Below, piece by piece: positions 23,569-34,201 of a stretch of 64,000 bases of DNA. Position 1 is the stretch's first letter; every line of letters begins with the position of its first letter. The stretch spans positions 1,116,001 through 1,180,000 of the forward strand of contig NW_025954964.1 in the NCBI RefSeq assembly GCF_022376445.1, in the 5' to 3' direction. The position numbers and the translations under genes were made by a program. A model generated the notes under the pieces. The model was given only the letters and a program-made list of their open reading frames with translations. It ran no database searches and had not been told where the DNA came from. Source of the DNA: Fomitopsis serialis (Eukaryota > Basidiomycota > Agaricomycetes > Polyporales > Fomitopsidaceae).

Positions 23569-24493
23569 ATGCCTTCCATTAGCCTCTATTGTCCCGCTCT
23601 CACACGGCGCATCCAGTGGTTCCTCGTCTTTACCGCGATCATAATGCTCATTCTCGCATTTCTCGGCTTCACAAACGCCGCACATGGACTGCCGATCAAC
23701 GACAAGCTTCTTCATTTCTTCTGCCTGAGCTTGGCGACGGGTGTCTTCTACTTCATCTTTGACGTCGAGGAGTATGTTGTCAGCCCTACTTCACTCTTAC
23801 GAACACCATGTAATGACATTGCTACGCAGAGACGCACGTCGTGTCTGGTTTTGGCGGAGTGCGCCGCTGATATTCACTGGAATTACCTGTTTCTTCCTCG
23901 GTGGGATCGTCAGTGAATTTGTGCAGTCATTACTCCCAGTACGTGTTGTCTCGGTCTATTCACGATGTACAGCTATAACAGACACCATCTACGCTCCAGT
24001 ACAAACAATTCCAAATTGGCGACGTTGCAGTGAGTTTAACATTCGCCTACTACCTTGCATGGTTCCCTAAGAGTGATCCCCAGGCAAACCTCCTTGGGTC
24101 CAGCCTTGGACTGTACATCGCATATCACCTGGAGCGCTATTACCGTAACAGACGCGAGGTACGCTGACTTTCCTTGCGAGACCGTTGCTACAACCATTCA
24201 GATATCCCGCCTTTACCAACCCCTCCAATTCGACGCGGATGAGGAAGAAGACGACATTGAAATCGACGAACGCCCCTGCTCCCAGCCACTACGGCGGGCT
24301 CCTCACGCAACTCGGTCAAACCTGGCGGCACAGCCAAGGCTGACGTGGGTAAGGTCCGTCTGGACAACGTCTGGGACGAGGGCGAAGAACTCTTCAACCT
24401 CGGCGCGACGACACGGATGACGAAGACCCACAAACCCCCAAGCCGTCTACTCCCGGTGCGGCGCCAAAATCGTGTCACGGACTCGGAGCATGA
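23569..24493 (+). CDS. VanZ-like membrane protein
   Basis: The ATG at 23569 gives MPSISLYCPALTRRIQWFLV, then a first membrane span (FTAIIMLILAFLGFTNAA). The VanZ-like hallmark LPINDKLLHFFCLSLATGVF and a second span follow. Later exons give LIFTGITCFFLGGIVSEFVQ and IGDVAVSLTFAYYLAW, again hydrophobic and VanZ-like, then a span-free segment ANLLGSSLGLYIAYHLERYY. The C-terminus is acidic and cytosolic-looking (DEEEDDIEID, later VRLDNVWDEGEELFNLG) and ends in a Thr/Pro tail at 24493. A one-base shift near 24410 separates the last two pieces. The fungal function is unknown; the link to bacterial teicoplanin resistance is only by fold. At least four short introns are implied. Confidence 0.72.
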
Positions 24494-24727
24494 TCGAAGG
24501 CTGCCAGTGCGGACTTGGTGTACATCCCTACGGATAGACATTCGTTGTACAAGACTGTTGTAGCTTATCGTAACTTAATGCAGTGCCTGAGGATATAACC
24601 TAGCGTTTCGTGAACGTGAGACGCTACACGTCGCCGCGGGGACGGTGAAGCCCTTCAGCATTGACTACCCAGAAGGAATGGTGTAGTACGTTAAGTAAGT
24701 AGCAGTACCGGTGCGCCGGCGCCGGTT

Positions 24728-26934
24728 TTATTGGTGTGTCCGACTCAGTTCATCCTCAAGGACCCCCACTTCCTCCTTCAGCTCCTCGATCTCCTCTTTG
24801 CGCTTCGACACAGCTTGCCCATCCATCGCAAGCCTTCTCTGAAACGACGAGCACCCGTCGTTGACCGTCCGTTCCAGCGTCGCCTGCGAGAGAACGTGAG
24901 CACGTCAAGGCAACAATACGCAGCGCAAAATCACACACCCTCAAGTCCCTCTCCAGCCCTTCACCCACTCTATCGTAGTCCTTCAACCACTTGCTCTTCG
25001 CCCGCTCGAAGCGGCCCACAGCCCACCGGACGCCAGCCGCCGCACCGAGCATGCCCATCCCGATCACGGTCTCCGTCTGCATCGCCATATCTATGATGCC
25101 CAACTGCCCCGCCCATCCCGCCCACGCGACGCCTGCGCCCCCCAAGACGCTGCTGCTCATACCGATCAGGACGCGCTGTGCGGTTGTCTGTAGGCGGGCC
25201 GTGGGGAAGCGGAGCTGCTGACGTCGGGTGTAGAGCGGCAGGAGGAAGGCGGTGGAATCCATGGGGAAGGTCGGGGAGGAGGAGATCTGTGAGAGTTGGT
25301 TCTGGAGGACGGGGGAGTGGAAGGCGGAAGAGGGTTTGAAGGATGCAGTGAAAGAGGTAGCGGAGTCGACGAACGAGCGTTGGAGGAAGGCGAGTCGACC
25401 TGCATGGAAGACGAGCTAGTAAAGGATATTTTAGTCACTGTGCGAAGTGAGCGACGACGATGAGCATGCATACCCTGTACTCTAGGTCCCTGCGCCATGC
25501 TCGGTTGACAGCATCCATGACGATGTCTCCTACATCGTCGACCTTCCACAGCAACTTCCACCACGTCAGTCTTTCAAGGACCACCTTGGTGTCTTTTCTA
25601 GACTGATCCACCGCACGTTGGACCTCGTTCCCGTCCTCGTCGCCTCCAAGAACCTCTCTTGGTATGCGCACCCTGACCTCCTCCATCTGAGCTCGTAACG
25701 AGCTGATGCCGTCGCATACCACGTTGACCTCACCCTGGGCACGCCCCAGCTCCGAGTCGCAAGCAGAAAGCACGTCTTGGACGACAGCCCGGGCCGTCTC
25801 TACGTGCACCACCTCGAGAACCTTCGCAGGAGCCCCGAGTTGAGGAATGGTCTGTAAGATCGCCTGGGTGAGATGGGGAACATTCGACCCAGCGAAATCG
25901 TCCTGGTACTTCTGTACGGCGGAGGAAGAGGATGGTGAAGCGCTTAACGTCCGAAGGCCCTGCAATGCACGGGCCGGGTCCACGAAGAGCACGGTCAGTT
26001 CATGTCCAAAGGAGTCCCGCAAGCGTTCAGCTAGCCTTTCGTCGCCGGATGTTGAGGTTAGTACCAGGACAGCGTTGGGGTGGGTGAGGGGCAACACCGT
26101 TTCCGAACCCGATAGGACTGTATGGACCGGAGTGGATGCTGGATTGCAGACTATTACGGGGATATCGGCAGTGAGAACTTCAGAAGTTGATTTGCGTGCG
26201 ATGAGTTGAGCGAGGCACCGTCGAACTCCAGGACCTTTATAGGGGCACCAAACTGTTGCAGCCACGCAGACTGTACGCGGAGGGTAGAATCGCCATTCGC
26301 ATTTGCCGCGTTCCTATATCGAGGGACGAGACTCAGCCTCGAGGTCTAGGAGACAAGTCGATGCGTACTCAATGATAATGGGACCCTTCGACCCGGTTTG
26401 TGCTTCCCATCGAGAGCGGACTGCTTTTCTCTGCGCCTCGGATGCGAATGGTTCTTCCAGCAACGCTGCGACCAAGTCTCGTGCACCCGAAAGCTCGTCG
26501 CATCCATACACTGTGATCCTTCAGTTCCTCCTGCGCATAGCCGTAGGATAGCTTCGACGCACCAGCAATACGGATCCCATCAGACCGCTTGGCATCTGGT
26601 GTAGGACAGAGGTTGTCGTACGTCCTGCTTAAAGTACGCTCCCAGAAATCCAATGAGCTTGTCTCCAACGGTGTATGTGCTCTTGGGGTAAGATATGGGG
26701 TATTAAGGACCTTGTCTTGTGCAGGACGGTCAGTACCCGATGTCCAGCGTCGTTTGCTGCAGGCTTCGGCTTGAGAGCTGTGGCTGTCGCGGAAGATGCG
26801 GCTCTTCGACTGCCCGTCCATCGCTTTACGCTGCCATGACTAGAGGGCCTCCGGTGGGTATGGAGGGTGTCACAGACGTGTGCGCGAGCTATGCGAAGGG
26901 AGCATGAGCTGCAGGTCTTGGAGACCGCCGGCAT
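24728..26934 (-). CDS. Probable Mmc1-like mitochondrial dynamin-related protein
   Basis: The proposed ATG at 26932-26934 starts MPAVSKTCSSCSLR, followed by an Arg/Ser/Ala-rich segment (RRAASSATATALKPKPAAND) that resembles a mitochondrial presequence. Later exons give ELSGARDLVAALLEEPFAS and, in the 276-codon stretch below 26265, HPNAVLVLTSTSGDERLAER, FVDPARALQGLRTL and WWKLLWKVDDVGDIVMDAV. A C-terminal Gly/Ala-rich membrane region (VLIGMSSSVLGGAGVAWAGW, then AMQTETVIGMGMLGAAAGV) precedes a coiled coil (KRKEEIEELKEEVGVLEDEL) and the stop at 24728-24730. From memory this order fits the fungal Mmc1 family, but that is recognition by eye, not a search. Frame breaks near 26200 and between exons make the exact gene model uncertain. 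Confidence 0.55.
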
Positions 26935-27884
26935 CGAGAACAAGAGGCATCTTGCTTGAGCGCGCTGCGACGCGTCGTGCACGCGTCTGACGTCGCCCGC
27001 CACCTCGCGCGCTCTCCGTGCATCTCCGAAATCAAATCTTTCATGTCGGTCGATCATCTTACCTTCCGAGTCCTCTCCCAAGACGAAACCACACAAACTG
27101 CATACATGTCAGAACATTGGTCGCGCGGATCCTGCGCAACAGGGTGGCGTGCGGTAAACACATAGCGTAAATGACCGTCCGGGCCGGGTCTGTCTTCTGT
27201 ACCTCAAGTACGATCAAGTTGTGCAATTGTGGCAGGACTCAGGTCGGTGAGGGACATTATATATCTTCATTAAAGCTCCTTTATATGCCACGTTCCAGAG
27301 GAACACCCTCTAGTAGTCGGAGAGGTGGACGTTGTTTCGCTCCTGCGGCACGTAAGCACGCCTCAGCTTACGTCAACACTCGGGCAAGCGTCGGTCAAAT
27401 GTCACTGGAAGTAACAAGAAAGTGAGCCAAGGGACGCCCTATCCATCGTTCAGGCTGTTTGCTTACTGACCTCGCATAAGGAATTCAATGGCGCAACTGT
27501 CTGGCGGTCCGCTGCGGGATCTGCGATCAATAGTCTGACCAAGAGCAGTGCTGAACAGTGTGGTCCACGTATGGGCAAATTCTTCACTGACAGGCGACCA
27601 GGGAGGGCCCGGGTGTGTTCGACGGTTCGTCAAACTTCCGTGGACTAGGGAGAGGCAATGCCAATCCCTCACACGGCACTTCGGGCCAATTCCCGAGCGA
27701 GTCGGACAATGACTGCATGCGAGAACTTGTTGCACTCCTCTCATAACATTGACGGCCATCGGCATGGGCTTCGGGCTTACGAAACGACCTGGAGCACCAC
27801 TATATAAAGAAAAGTCAGTGGGTGAGGTCGAGCTGTACTCACAGAACACCTCAGCTCACAGACCAACAATCGAAATCTCGCAAC
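26935..27884. other. Divergent upstream region (Mmc1-like / dehydrogenase)
   Basis: 950 bp between two divergent starts. A 128-codon minus-strand frame (27463-27849) has no motif and covers the dehydrogenase promoter, so I do not call it. Upstream regions of both genes are expected here, including the TATA element given separately. Confidence 0.35.
27801..27808 (+). promoter_or_regulatory. TATA box of the short-chain dehydrogenase gene
   Basis: TATATAAA lies about 80 nt upstream of the dehydrogenase ATG at 27885 and is followed by a CT/CA-rich leader ending in CGCAACATG. The spacing and perfect consensus make this the best core promoter in the window. Confidence 0.6.
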
Positions 27885-28857
27885 ATGCCTTCTTACCTCG
27901 TCACCGGAGCCAGCAGAGGCATTGGCCTTGGAATAGTGACGAAGCTTGTGAGTATTGTATAATCATGAAGCACGCGTTCGAAGGGAGTGGTTGCTAACTG
28001 TTGCCCACAGCTCAAGAACCGGAGAACTTCGTGGTCGCCGCCGTGCGCAATCCGGAGGCTGACAGCATCAAGAAGCTGGGACGAGTACCCCAAGACGCAT
28101 TTGCCGTCGTCAAGCTCGATATTACGACTACGCCAGCATCGCGAAGGCCGCCGACGAGCAGCCAAAGTCCTGCCCGATGGACTAGACCACCTGATCAACA
28201 ATGCCGGCGTGAGCTTTCAGGAAGGCGCAAGCTTCGAGACCATGTTCGGCGTTCACAATAGACCGTCACCGATTTTCGCGGCTCATATTCGTGTCCTGTA
28301 GTGATCTGAGGGTCTTCGAAGAGGAGCTGCGCGTGAACACCGTCGCGCCGATTGAGGTCGTTCGCCAATTCCTCCCGCTGGTGCGCAAGAGCGCGGTGAA
28401 GAAGGTCGTCCTTGTCAGCACCATCATCAGCTCGCTCGAGCTGGCACCGAACCTATCCACTCTGGCGATTACCTACGGGATTACGAAGGCCGGGCTGAAC
28501 ATGTGAGTAAACCGCACCGTGCCGGCATACGCTTCCCTGACAAACCGGGCACTACGTAGCCTCGCGCGCAAGTGGGCCGCGGTCCTGTATCAGGAGGGGA
28601 TCACGACGGTCACTCTTCACCCTGGTGAGTGCGCCCTTCACTGTGAGTACGGAGACGATGCTGACTCGGACCGGCCAGGATGGGTGGAGACCGACTTGGG
28701 CGTGACTATCAAAGACTGGTGGGCGAAACGCAACCCCGACTTGAAGCCCATCTCGGTACAGCAGTCTGCAGAGGACGTCCTGAGGGTCATCAAGGAGGCC
28801 AAGCTGGAGGAGAAGATCAAGCTGTACAGCCACACCGGGGACGTGCTCCCTTGGTGA
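27885..28857 (+). CDS. Short-chain dehydrogenase/reductase (SDR)
   Basis: An NAD(P)-dependent oxidoreductase of the classical SDR fold. The ATG at 27885 gives MPSYLVTGASRGIGLGIVTK with the glycine-rich cofactor loop in the first 14 residues. After an intron with donor GTGAGT come FVVAAVRNPEADSIKKL and DHLINNAGVSF with the NNAG motif. The catalytic block follows: VVLVSTIISSLE provides the Ser and ITYGITKAGLNM the Tyr-x-x-x-Lys. The C-terminal exons contain TVTLHPGWVETDLG once an intron is removed. The stop is at 28855-28857. Two single-base deficits (about 28125 and 28165) break the frame between the cofactor part and NNAG. It resembles the small fungal NOR-1-type or sniffer-like reductases; the substrate is unknown. 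Confidence 0.88.
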
Positions 28858-29425
28858 TAAAGTAGATACGTAGGAACTCGTCGCATTGTTCGTCGTTGTC
28901 CTGGTACTTTAAATTTGCATGTGAGCAATAATAGTATCTCGCCAACATTATGGCCCTGTCAGGGAACCCCTTGCAGCCGTCAAGTTTGTTGTTCTGTTAG
29001 CCGAGCTGACATTGAGTGTTCGTGAGTGCGACCCAGTTATTCTTTCGTGCGGTTGAGTTGGAGCTCGTCCGTAACAGAGCCCAAGACCATTAGGTATTTG
29101 AGGGGTGCGGCGACAGCCTCACATCCAGTCACTTTCCGCATCGCCCAAATATTAGTCTCAAAGAAATCGGGCACCACATGCACAAGCCTGGCATTTCGTT
29201 CTTCTGGGTATCCTCTTGTACGGCTGCCCTGCGCATCATCGGTATCCAACGTCTGACGGAACGGCCCTTCTGCGTCCACAAAAGAGTACCAGCAAGCATC
29301 GACCATATCCGAAGATCGCTCACTCTGAGCACGAGCATGCATAGGATATGATACAATGAAATGAGTAGCGATTAGGATGAAACAGACAAAGTCAGGAAAA
29401 CAGAGTGTACATCTAGTCCAGAAAA
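28858..29425. other. 3' region between dehydrogenase and Tim17, with an open minus-strand frame
   Basis: Two convergent genes end at either side of this 570-bp interval. A minus-strand frame continues from Tim17's last intron down to 29037 and contains plausible protein-like sequence (e.g. CWYSFVDAEGPFRQTLDTDD). It has no start of its own outside the Tim17 locus and no known motif. It may be Tim17 3' UTR, an alternative 3' exon or chance. Confidence 0.25.
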
Positions 29426-30236
29426 TCATGACGGCTGTGCTTGCATAGAATCCGGCACTGAAACGGGATTGCGTTAGAAATGAGCACCATTGAGCCATGA
29501 TCAGTGCACTTACGTGGGGGAAGCTGTGGTCTTGTGCCTTCGTTGAATACTCGAGATACAAGGACACCCACGCCCTCAAATACACTCAGTAGGATACCGC
29601 AGGCAATGGCTGAGCTCAATGCTGAGCGAGGTCCACCTGCGTTGACAATAACGATGAGCAAACAGTTGGGTATTCCAGTCAGTCGAATGTGCTTGGGACG
29701 TCCGCGAGCTGCGGTGACTGAGAATTCGCATACGCGAGGTAGTCGGGCGGCCATCGAGAGACCCAAACACGAACAGATAGATGCGGAAAGATGTACGTAC
29801 TTCGTGCCGCGAGACATCCACCCGTCAGGAAACCCGAGATGATTGCATTCCACATGTCCTCCTTTTGCCGCCACCCCTTCACAGCGCAATCGAATGTCGA
29901 GAACATGCCACCCCAGACACCGAAGTTGCCTCCTGTTACGGGGGCCCGCGCCTTGATGACAGACATCGCGCCGACGAGACGGTCACCCTAAGCAGATGAA
30001 GAAAAGGTCTCAGTGGCTGGGGCAGGTGCAAAAATAACGAGACATACCCTTGGTGAGTTCCGCGCACCCTTGATCCCATGCCAGATAGTGCCTCCGACAG
30101 CACCCATCGCAAAGGCACTACCGAAGTCGGAGAGGATAACCCATGGGCTATGAGGTGGCAATCCAGTCAGTGTGCTAGGACACGAGCACAGAATGAGTAC
30201 TCACCAAGGGTCCCGAGTGTGATCTGCGTGGGCCAT
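29426..30236 (-). CDS. Tim17, mitochondrial inner membrane translocase subunit
   Basis: Tim17 is a channel-forming subunit of the TIM23 complex that imports presequence proteins. The ATG at 30234-30236 reads [10 protein letters not shown], followed by an intron and then [18 protein letters not shown]. Typical Tim17 blocks follow: [73 protein letters not shown] and [20 protein letters not shown]. The penultimate exon ends [12 protein letters not shown] 53-nt intron joins it in frame to a short last exon ending PDSMQAQPS with the stop at 29426-29428. Length (about 160 residues) and motif order are normal for the family. It diverges from the CDCA7-like gene, with only 196 bp between the two start codons. 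Confidence 0.95.
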
Positions 30237-30432
30237 GTCGTCTTTTTTGTGGGTGCGGTCGCTGGGAGTGACAGTGACGAGGGCGCTGTATCAAGCGTGC
30301 GGTGGCTGAGAAATTTCGGACGGCCGGGGAGAGACCGGGTGTGTCACGTGCGGACGCGTCGCATGTGATGGTTAAGACGCGGTGGTGGCTCGTCGCTCCG
30401 CCTTCAACTCAACCACGACTATCATCTCTGCA

Positions 30433-33100
30433 ATGCGCCCCTCGCTGCCCAAATCCGCTCCGTCTTCCTCCGTCTCGCGCATGAACTACGCCTACGTGGA
30501 CGTGCCTCCATCTCCTTACAAGACGACGCGCCAGAGCCTGGGCGACGCTTCTTTGTCAAGCAGTAAGGAGAACACGCCTTTGCGGCCCAGCCGCCGCAGC
30601 GATGCTATCAGCACTGAGAGCGAACAAGTTTCTACCACAGCGCAAGGAAACGGAAGCTATCCGACGCGTCTGGGAAGATTTCAGAACATCCGACGCGTGC
30701 TGAGCACGACATTAAGAAGCCGCGGCTGTCGGGATCTTCTGCTCCCAGAGCTGATGAAGGGCACCAAGTCGCGCGCAGTGTCAAGGCATCTGCAGCTGTG
30801 GATGAACCTGTCATCTACTGTCATCAGTGCAACCAGAAACGTGTCTTGTCAGGTCAGTTCTTATCGTATTCTACCGTGCTTCTCGCCGATCTCATTGATG
30901 TAATCACAGACGGCATTCAATGTACAAAAAGTCTTCATCCTCCCGTGCCTCCGACGGGCGCTGTTCAGCGAAATACTGCCGAAGATGTCTATCCAATAGA
31001 TACAATGAAGACATGGACGAGATCAAGGCACGCGGTGTACCCACACTCTCGAAGAAGGACCGTGAAAAACATATTCTGAAGGATGGTTATTACTATGAGT
31101 ATGTTCTCAGTGAATACCTCTCTGCTCACTGCTGACCATCCGTGGTAGGTGCCCTCGTTGCAGGGATATCTGCAACTGCAGAATGTGCCGGAAGGCAAAA
31201 GGCCTCGAACCGACAGGGTAAGCGCGGCGTCCTCCGCGCCCGGTATTCGTGCTCACCAAGCTCCGTCACAGTAAATTCTTCCCCGACCAAGCTGTACAAC
31301 CAAAGCGGCCTGCGCCTACTAAGGCAGACGGTGCGACGACCGTACCCGCCAAGGCGACGGCGAAGGGCTCCACAGGCACGGTACGCTGGATCGGCACGTG
31401 CCTAGACAATTTGGCTGACGACTGGTCATCGATGTTCCTTGATATTTAGTCTGCTTCGCGTCCCAAAGCAAAGGACATGAAGAAGAGTGTTGCTTCTTCT
31501 GTCCCTGCGGAGTCAAAAAAGAAAGCGACAAAGACCACGCAGGTCGCCCAGAAGGATGGCGTACCCGCACGGAAACCTCGTGCACCCAGGGCGAAACCTG
31601 CTCCTCCGCCCAAATCCCTTCCAAACCCCTTGTGGCACGAATAGAGACCGCCCTCGACCTGCCTGCGGCAGAAGCACGTATCTACATCCGCGAATTCGTG
31701 CAACGGTTCTCCCCCGTCCTTAACATCGCCAAGACTCACCTCGACGAGCTAGAAGAGGTCACGGGCACTACAGGGGAGCATGGCGCCCGTGTCGGCGATA
31801 CCGAAGACGAAGTCGAGGGATGGGTCTCAGAGCCTGCGTCAAGGCCGTTATCCTGTCTCTCCTGACCGTTATAGCAGACAGCGCAGACAACGACGCGATC
31901 GCAGAGTGGTCAAAGGGCCGATCGGCGACGTCCGCGCGTCTGGTGCGAATCTGAACAAGATCTGGCTGGCCCTCGCGGCGCTGCGCGACGGGCTGCGAAA
32001 GGTCCCGTCTTCCCCATTCCAGTACCCGGACCCCTCCCTCCACCCGCTAACGTCGTCTATCGTACCACGCGCGGCACGCACCAAACGGACAACGACGTCT
32101 ACGTCGGCAACTCTGCCCAGCTCGTCCCTGTCATCGCGTCGCTCGTCGAGTCTGCCCTGCATACCAAGGCCATCCGCGAGGAACTCGATTACAGTCTGGA
32201 GCAGGAGAAGACCCTCAACAAGACGTCCGCGAGGAGATCAACAGGCAGAAGGCGCTGTATGACGAGCTCAAGGCCAAGTCCAAGGAGAAGGGCCCGACCA
32301 AGGCCGAGCGGGAAGAGCACAAACAGGCGCTGCAGAACATTGAGCACGCGCACCGCCTCGCGTCTTCGAGCCATATCCTCCGTTACGCGTCCCTGGGACA
32401 AGACCACGAGGGCAGGGTGTACTACCTCTTGACGCCTTCTGAGGCTGAGCGGGAGGCTGCGCTGCACCTCGTCGCTGGCAAGAACGCTAAAGTCAAGATC
32501 AACCGCAGGAGAGGCGGCCTCACCGAGGAAGACCGGCAAGCGATGCGCCGGTGGTCGTGGATCGTCGCCGTATGGGGCAGACTCCCCGAGGGTGCGGCGA
32601 AGAACGAAACTGAAGACTCCGAGGACGAGGACGACGGCAGCGAGGAACGCTGGTGGGGATTCTACGACCCGCAGGAGATCCAGAAGATGGCCGAGTGGAT
32701 CGCGATGAAGTGCGAGCTGGGCGACGTGAAGCCAAAGCGTCGTGGTCAGTCCGGTGAAGCATCGAAAGCAGACGCGGACGGCGATATGCTCGAGCGGACC
32801 GCGTTCGGGAGTAGCCCGGCTACCTCCCGTGCGCCGTCGCCGATGTCTGACCTTTCGTCGGACGAGGATGAGGGTGATGGCGACGATGAAGATGATCTCA
32901 GTGCTTATATGCGCGTCGACTCCCAAGGTAGACCGGTGCCTACGAGGAAGCAGTTGCGGGAGCTGGTGAATGGTCTGCGAGAGTATGCAGACTTGCTGCA
33001 GTGGCGAATTCGTCGCATCAGCGGGGAACCCGCAGGAACGGCCGGAGAGAAGGCTGTCGCTGTTAATGGCAGCATCCCTGCTAAGAAGTTCTACCAATAA
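30433..33100 (+). CDS. CDCA7-like nuclear protein with 4CXXC_R1 zinc-finger domain
   Basis: The ATG at 30433 follows CTCTGCA and gives MRPSLPKSAPSSSVSRMNYA, then a Ser/Thr-rich tail-like segment with phosphorylation-type motifs. The zinc domain begins at VIYCHQCNQKR (about 30815) and continues over short introns with CSAKYCRRCLSNRY, DGYYYECPRCRDICNCRMC and RKAKGLEPTG. That cysteine order is the 4CXXC_R1 domain of the CDCA7 family, the partners of LSH/HELLS remodellers in DNA methylation and heterochromatin. The C-terminal half has a helical segment (IYIREFVQRFSPVLNIAKTH), coiled coil and an acidic Ser-rich stretch, and ends GSIPAKKFYQ at 33100. A frame shift near 30645 and others near 31630, 31820 and 32060 must be bridged. 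Whether the second half belongs to the same transcript is inferred from continuity and from the fungal family as I know it. Confidence 0.72.
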
Positions 33101-33291
33101 GATAGTGATTCCTGCCGGCAAGACGTGCTCTAGAGCGATGGATGCTCCGTAGATCTTCATGGCATCGTGTTGAGTATAGTGCGATAGACTGTACGATAAT
33201 ACATGTATATACCTGCTACATATACCTTAATCCGTTCCGTCGAGGTCCATGTCATGCGGGTACAGCCCGCATGCTGCAAACATTGCGTCCT

Positions 33292-33890
33292 TCAACTTGT
33301 ACATTGGCGTATGGCCAGAGCCGCTATGTCGTTAGGCTGGATGCTTCGCTCTATACACTTTGCCAATCTCTCGGCAAGCAGGGTAGCCAGGAGGTGTTTA
33401 CACTGTTCTACACGTGTGAACATGTGGCGTTACAGTCAATTATAACAGTACCTCACCATTACTTGCGTCCTGGAGAGGAGCACAGAGTATGCGAATGCGG
33501 GACATGTGCAGTAGAGCGAAGACTTCTTGTCGGGGGAAGGTCCAGGTAGCTCGGGGAAGACGCTGTAGTTAGCCGTCGAACCATGTACCTCATACTGTAT
33601 GCCGCCCCATGGTGTCTTGTATTTGATGACTTCACGATGAGTTGTGATAGGCAGGGTGTTGTGCGCATAATCGTACGGGGATCTTACAACTCACCGCTTT
33701 CTCGATCAATGAGGTCCAGGGCAGCAAATAGGAGGGTATCTGAGAACAGAAAACGCAGTGTCTCCAGACCCTCTTCGTCGACTGGGTACCGTAAAATCAG
33801 ATGTGTTATAGGTGTACGGGAACCGAGGAGCCTACAGTTTTCGGGCCTGATCGACTCCAGCACGGTCGGCGCGAGAGCAGATGCGGCCAT
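33292..33890 (-). CDS. SWIM zinc finger protein, Sws1/ZSWIM7-like (Shu complex)
   Basis: Sws1 proteins work with Rad51 paralogues to promote homologous recombination. The ATG at 33888-33890 gives MAASALAPTVLESIRPENC, then LETLRFLFSDTLLFAALDLI. After an intron the frame reads IQYEVHGSTANYSVFPELPG and SSLYCTCPAFAYSVLLS, which supplies the first Cys-x-Cys of the SWIM motif. A further intron leads to EQCKHLLATLLAERLAKCIE, which supplies the Cys-x-His. The gene ends IAALAIRQCTS with a stop at 33292-33294. About 150 residues is normal for Sws1. The CxC...CxH spacing and flanking blocks match from memory. Its end is only about 190 bp from the end of the CDCA7-like gene, and its start is 311 bp from the Trm11 start. 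Confidence 0.8.
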
Positions 33891-34201
33891 GTTCTTGGTT
33901 GGCTGAGACGAAGGACTTGATCCCCGTCGCGATCCGTGAGGATGAGAGGCGCCGGAGATGGTGGACGTCGAGACGTTGAGGTCAGCGGCGTTGAGGTCAG
34001 CGGCGTTGAGATAATGTCTGGCCTGCAACGAGATGTAGCCAGAGTGTACGGTGAGAGAACTACTTATGGCCAAGTTGAGTTGGCGGGTACGGCGTTTGTT
34101 TGATTCGCCAAACAACGTCTGAATGGCATCGGGCGGCCACAGATGTGGATCGGGCGGATTGCAGAGACGCATCTTGTGTCGTTTACTCGCCCAACACGCC
34201 C
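33891..34201. other. Bidirectional promoter region (Sws1-like / Trm11)
   Basis: 311 bp between two divergent start codons. It contains the 15-bp tandem repeat and no other recognised element. Confidence 0.45.
33975..34010. repeat. Short tandem repeat, 15-bp unit
   Basis: GTTGAGGTCAGCGGC occurs twice head to tail and is followed by a partial third copy (GTTGAG). It lies about 85 bp upstream of the Sws1-like start codon, in the spacer shared with Trm11. Confidence 0.6.

Noticed and set aside
27463..27849. 128-codon minus-strand frame upstream of the dehydrogenase
   Set aside because: It overlaps the TATA box and leader of the dehydrogenase and shows no domain or exon continuity.
32189..33160. 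323-codon open frame on the minus strand
   Set aside because: It is antisense to the CDCA7-like C-terminal exons, is Leu/Arg-rich without motifs, and arises from the GC-rich codon use of the real gene.
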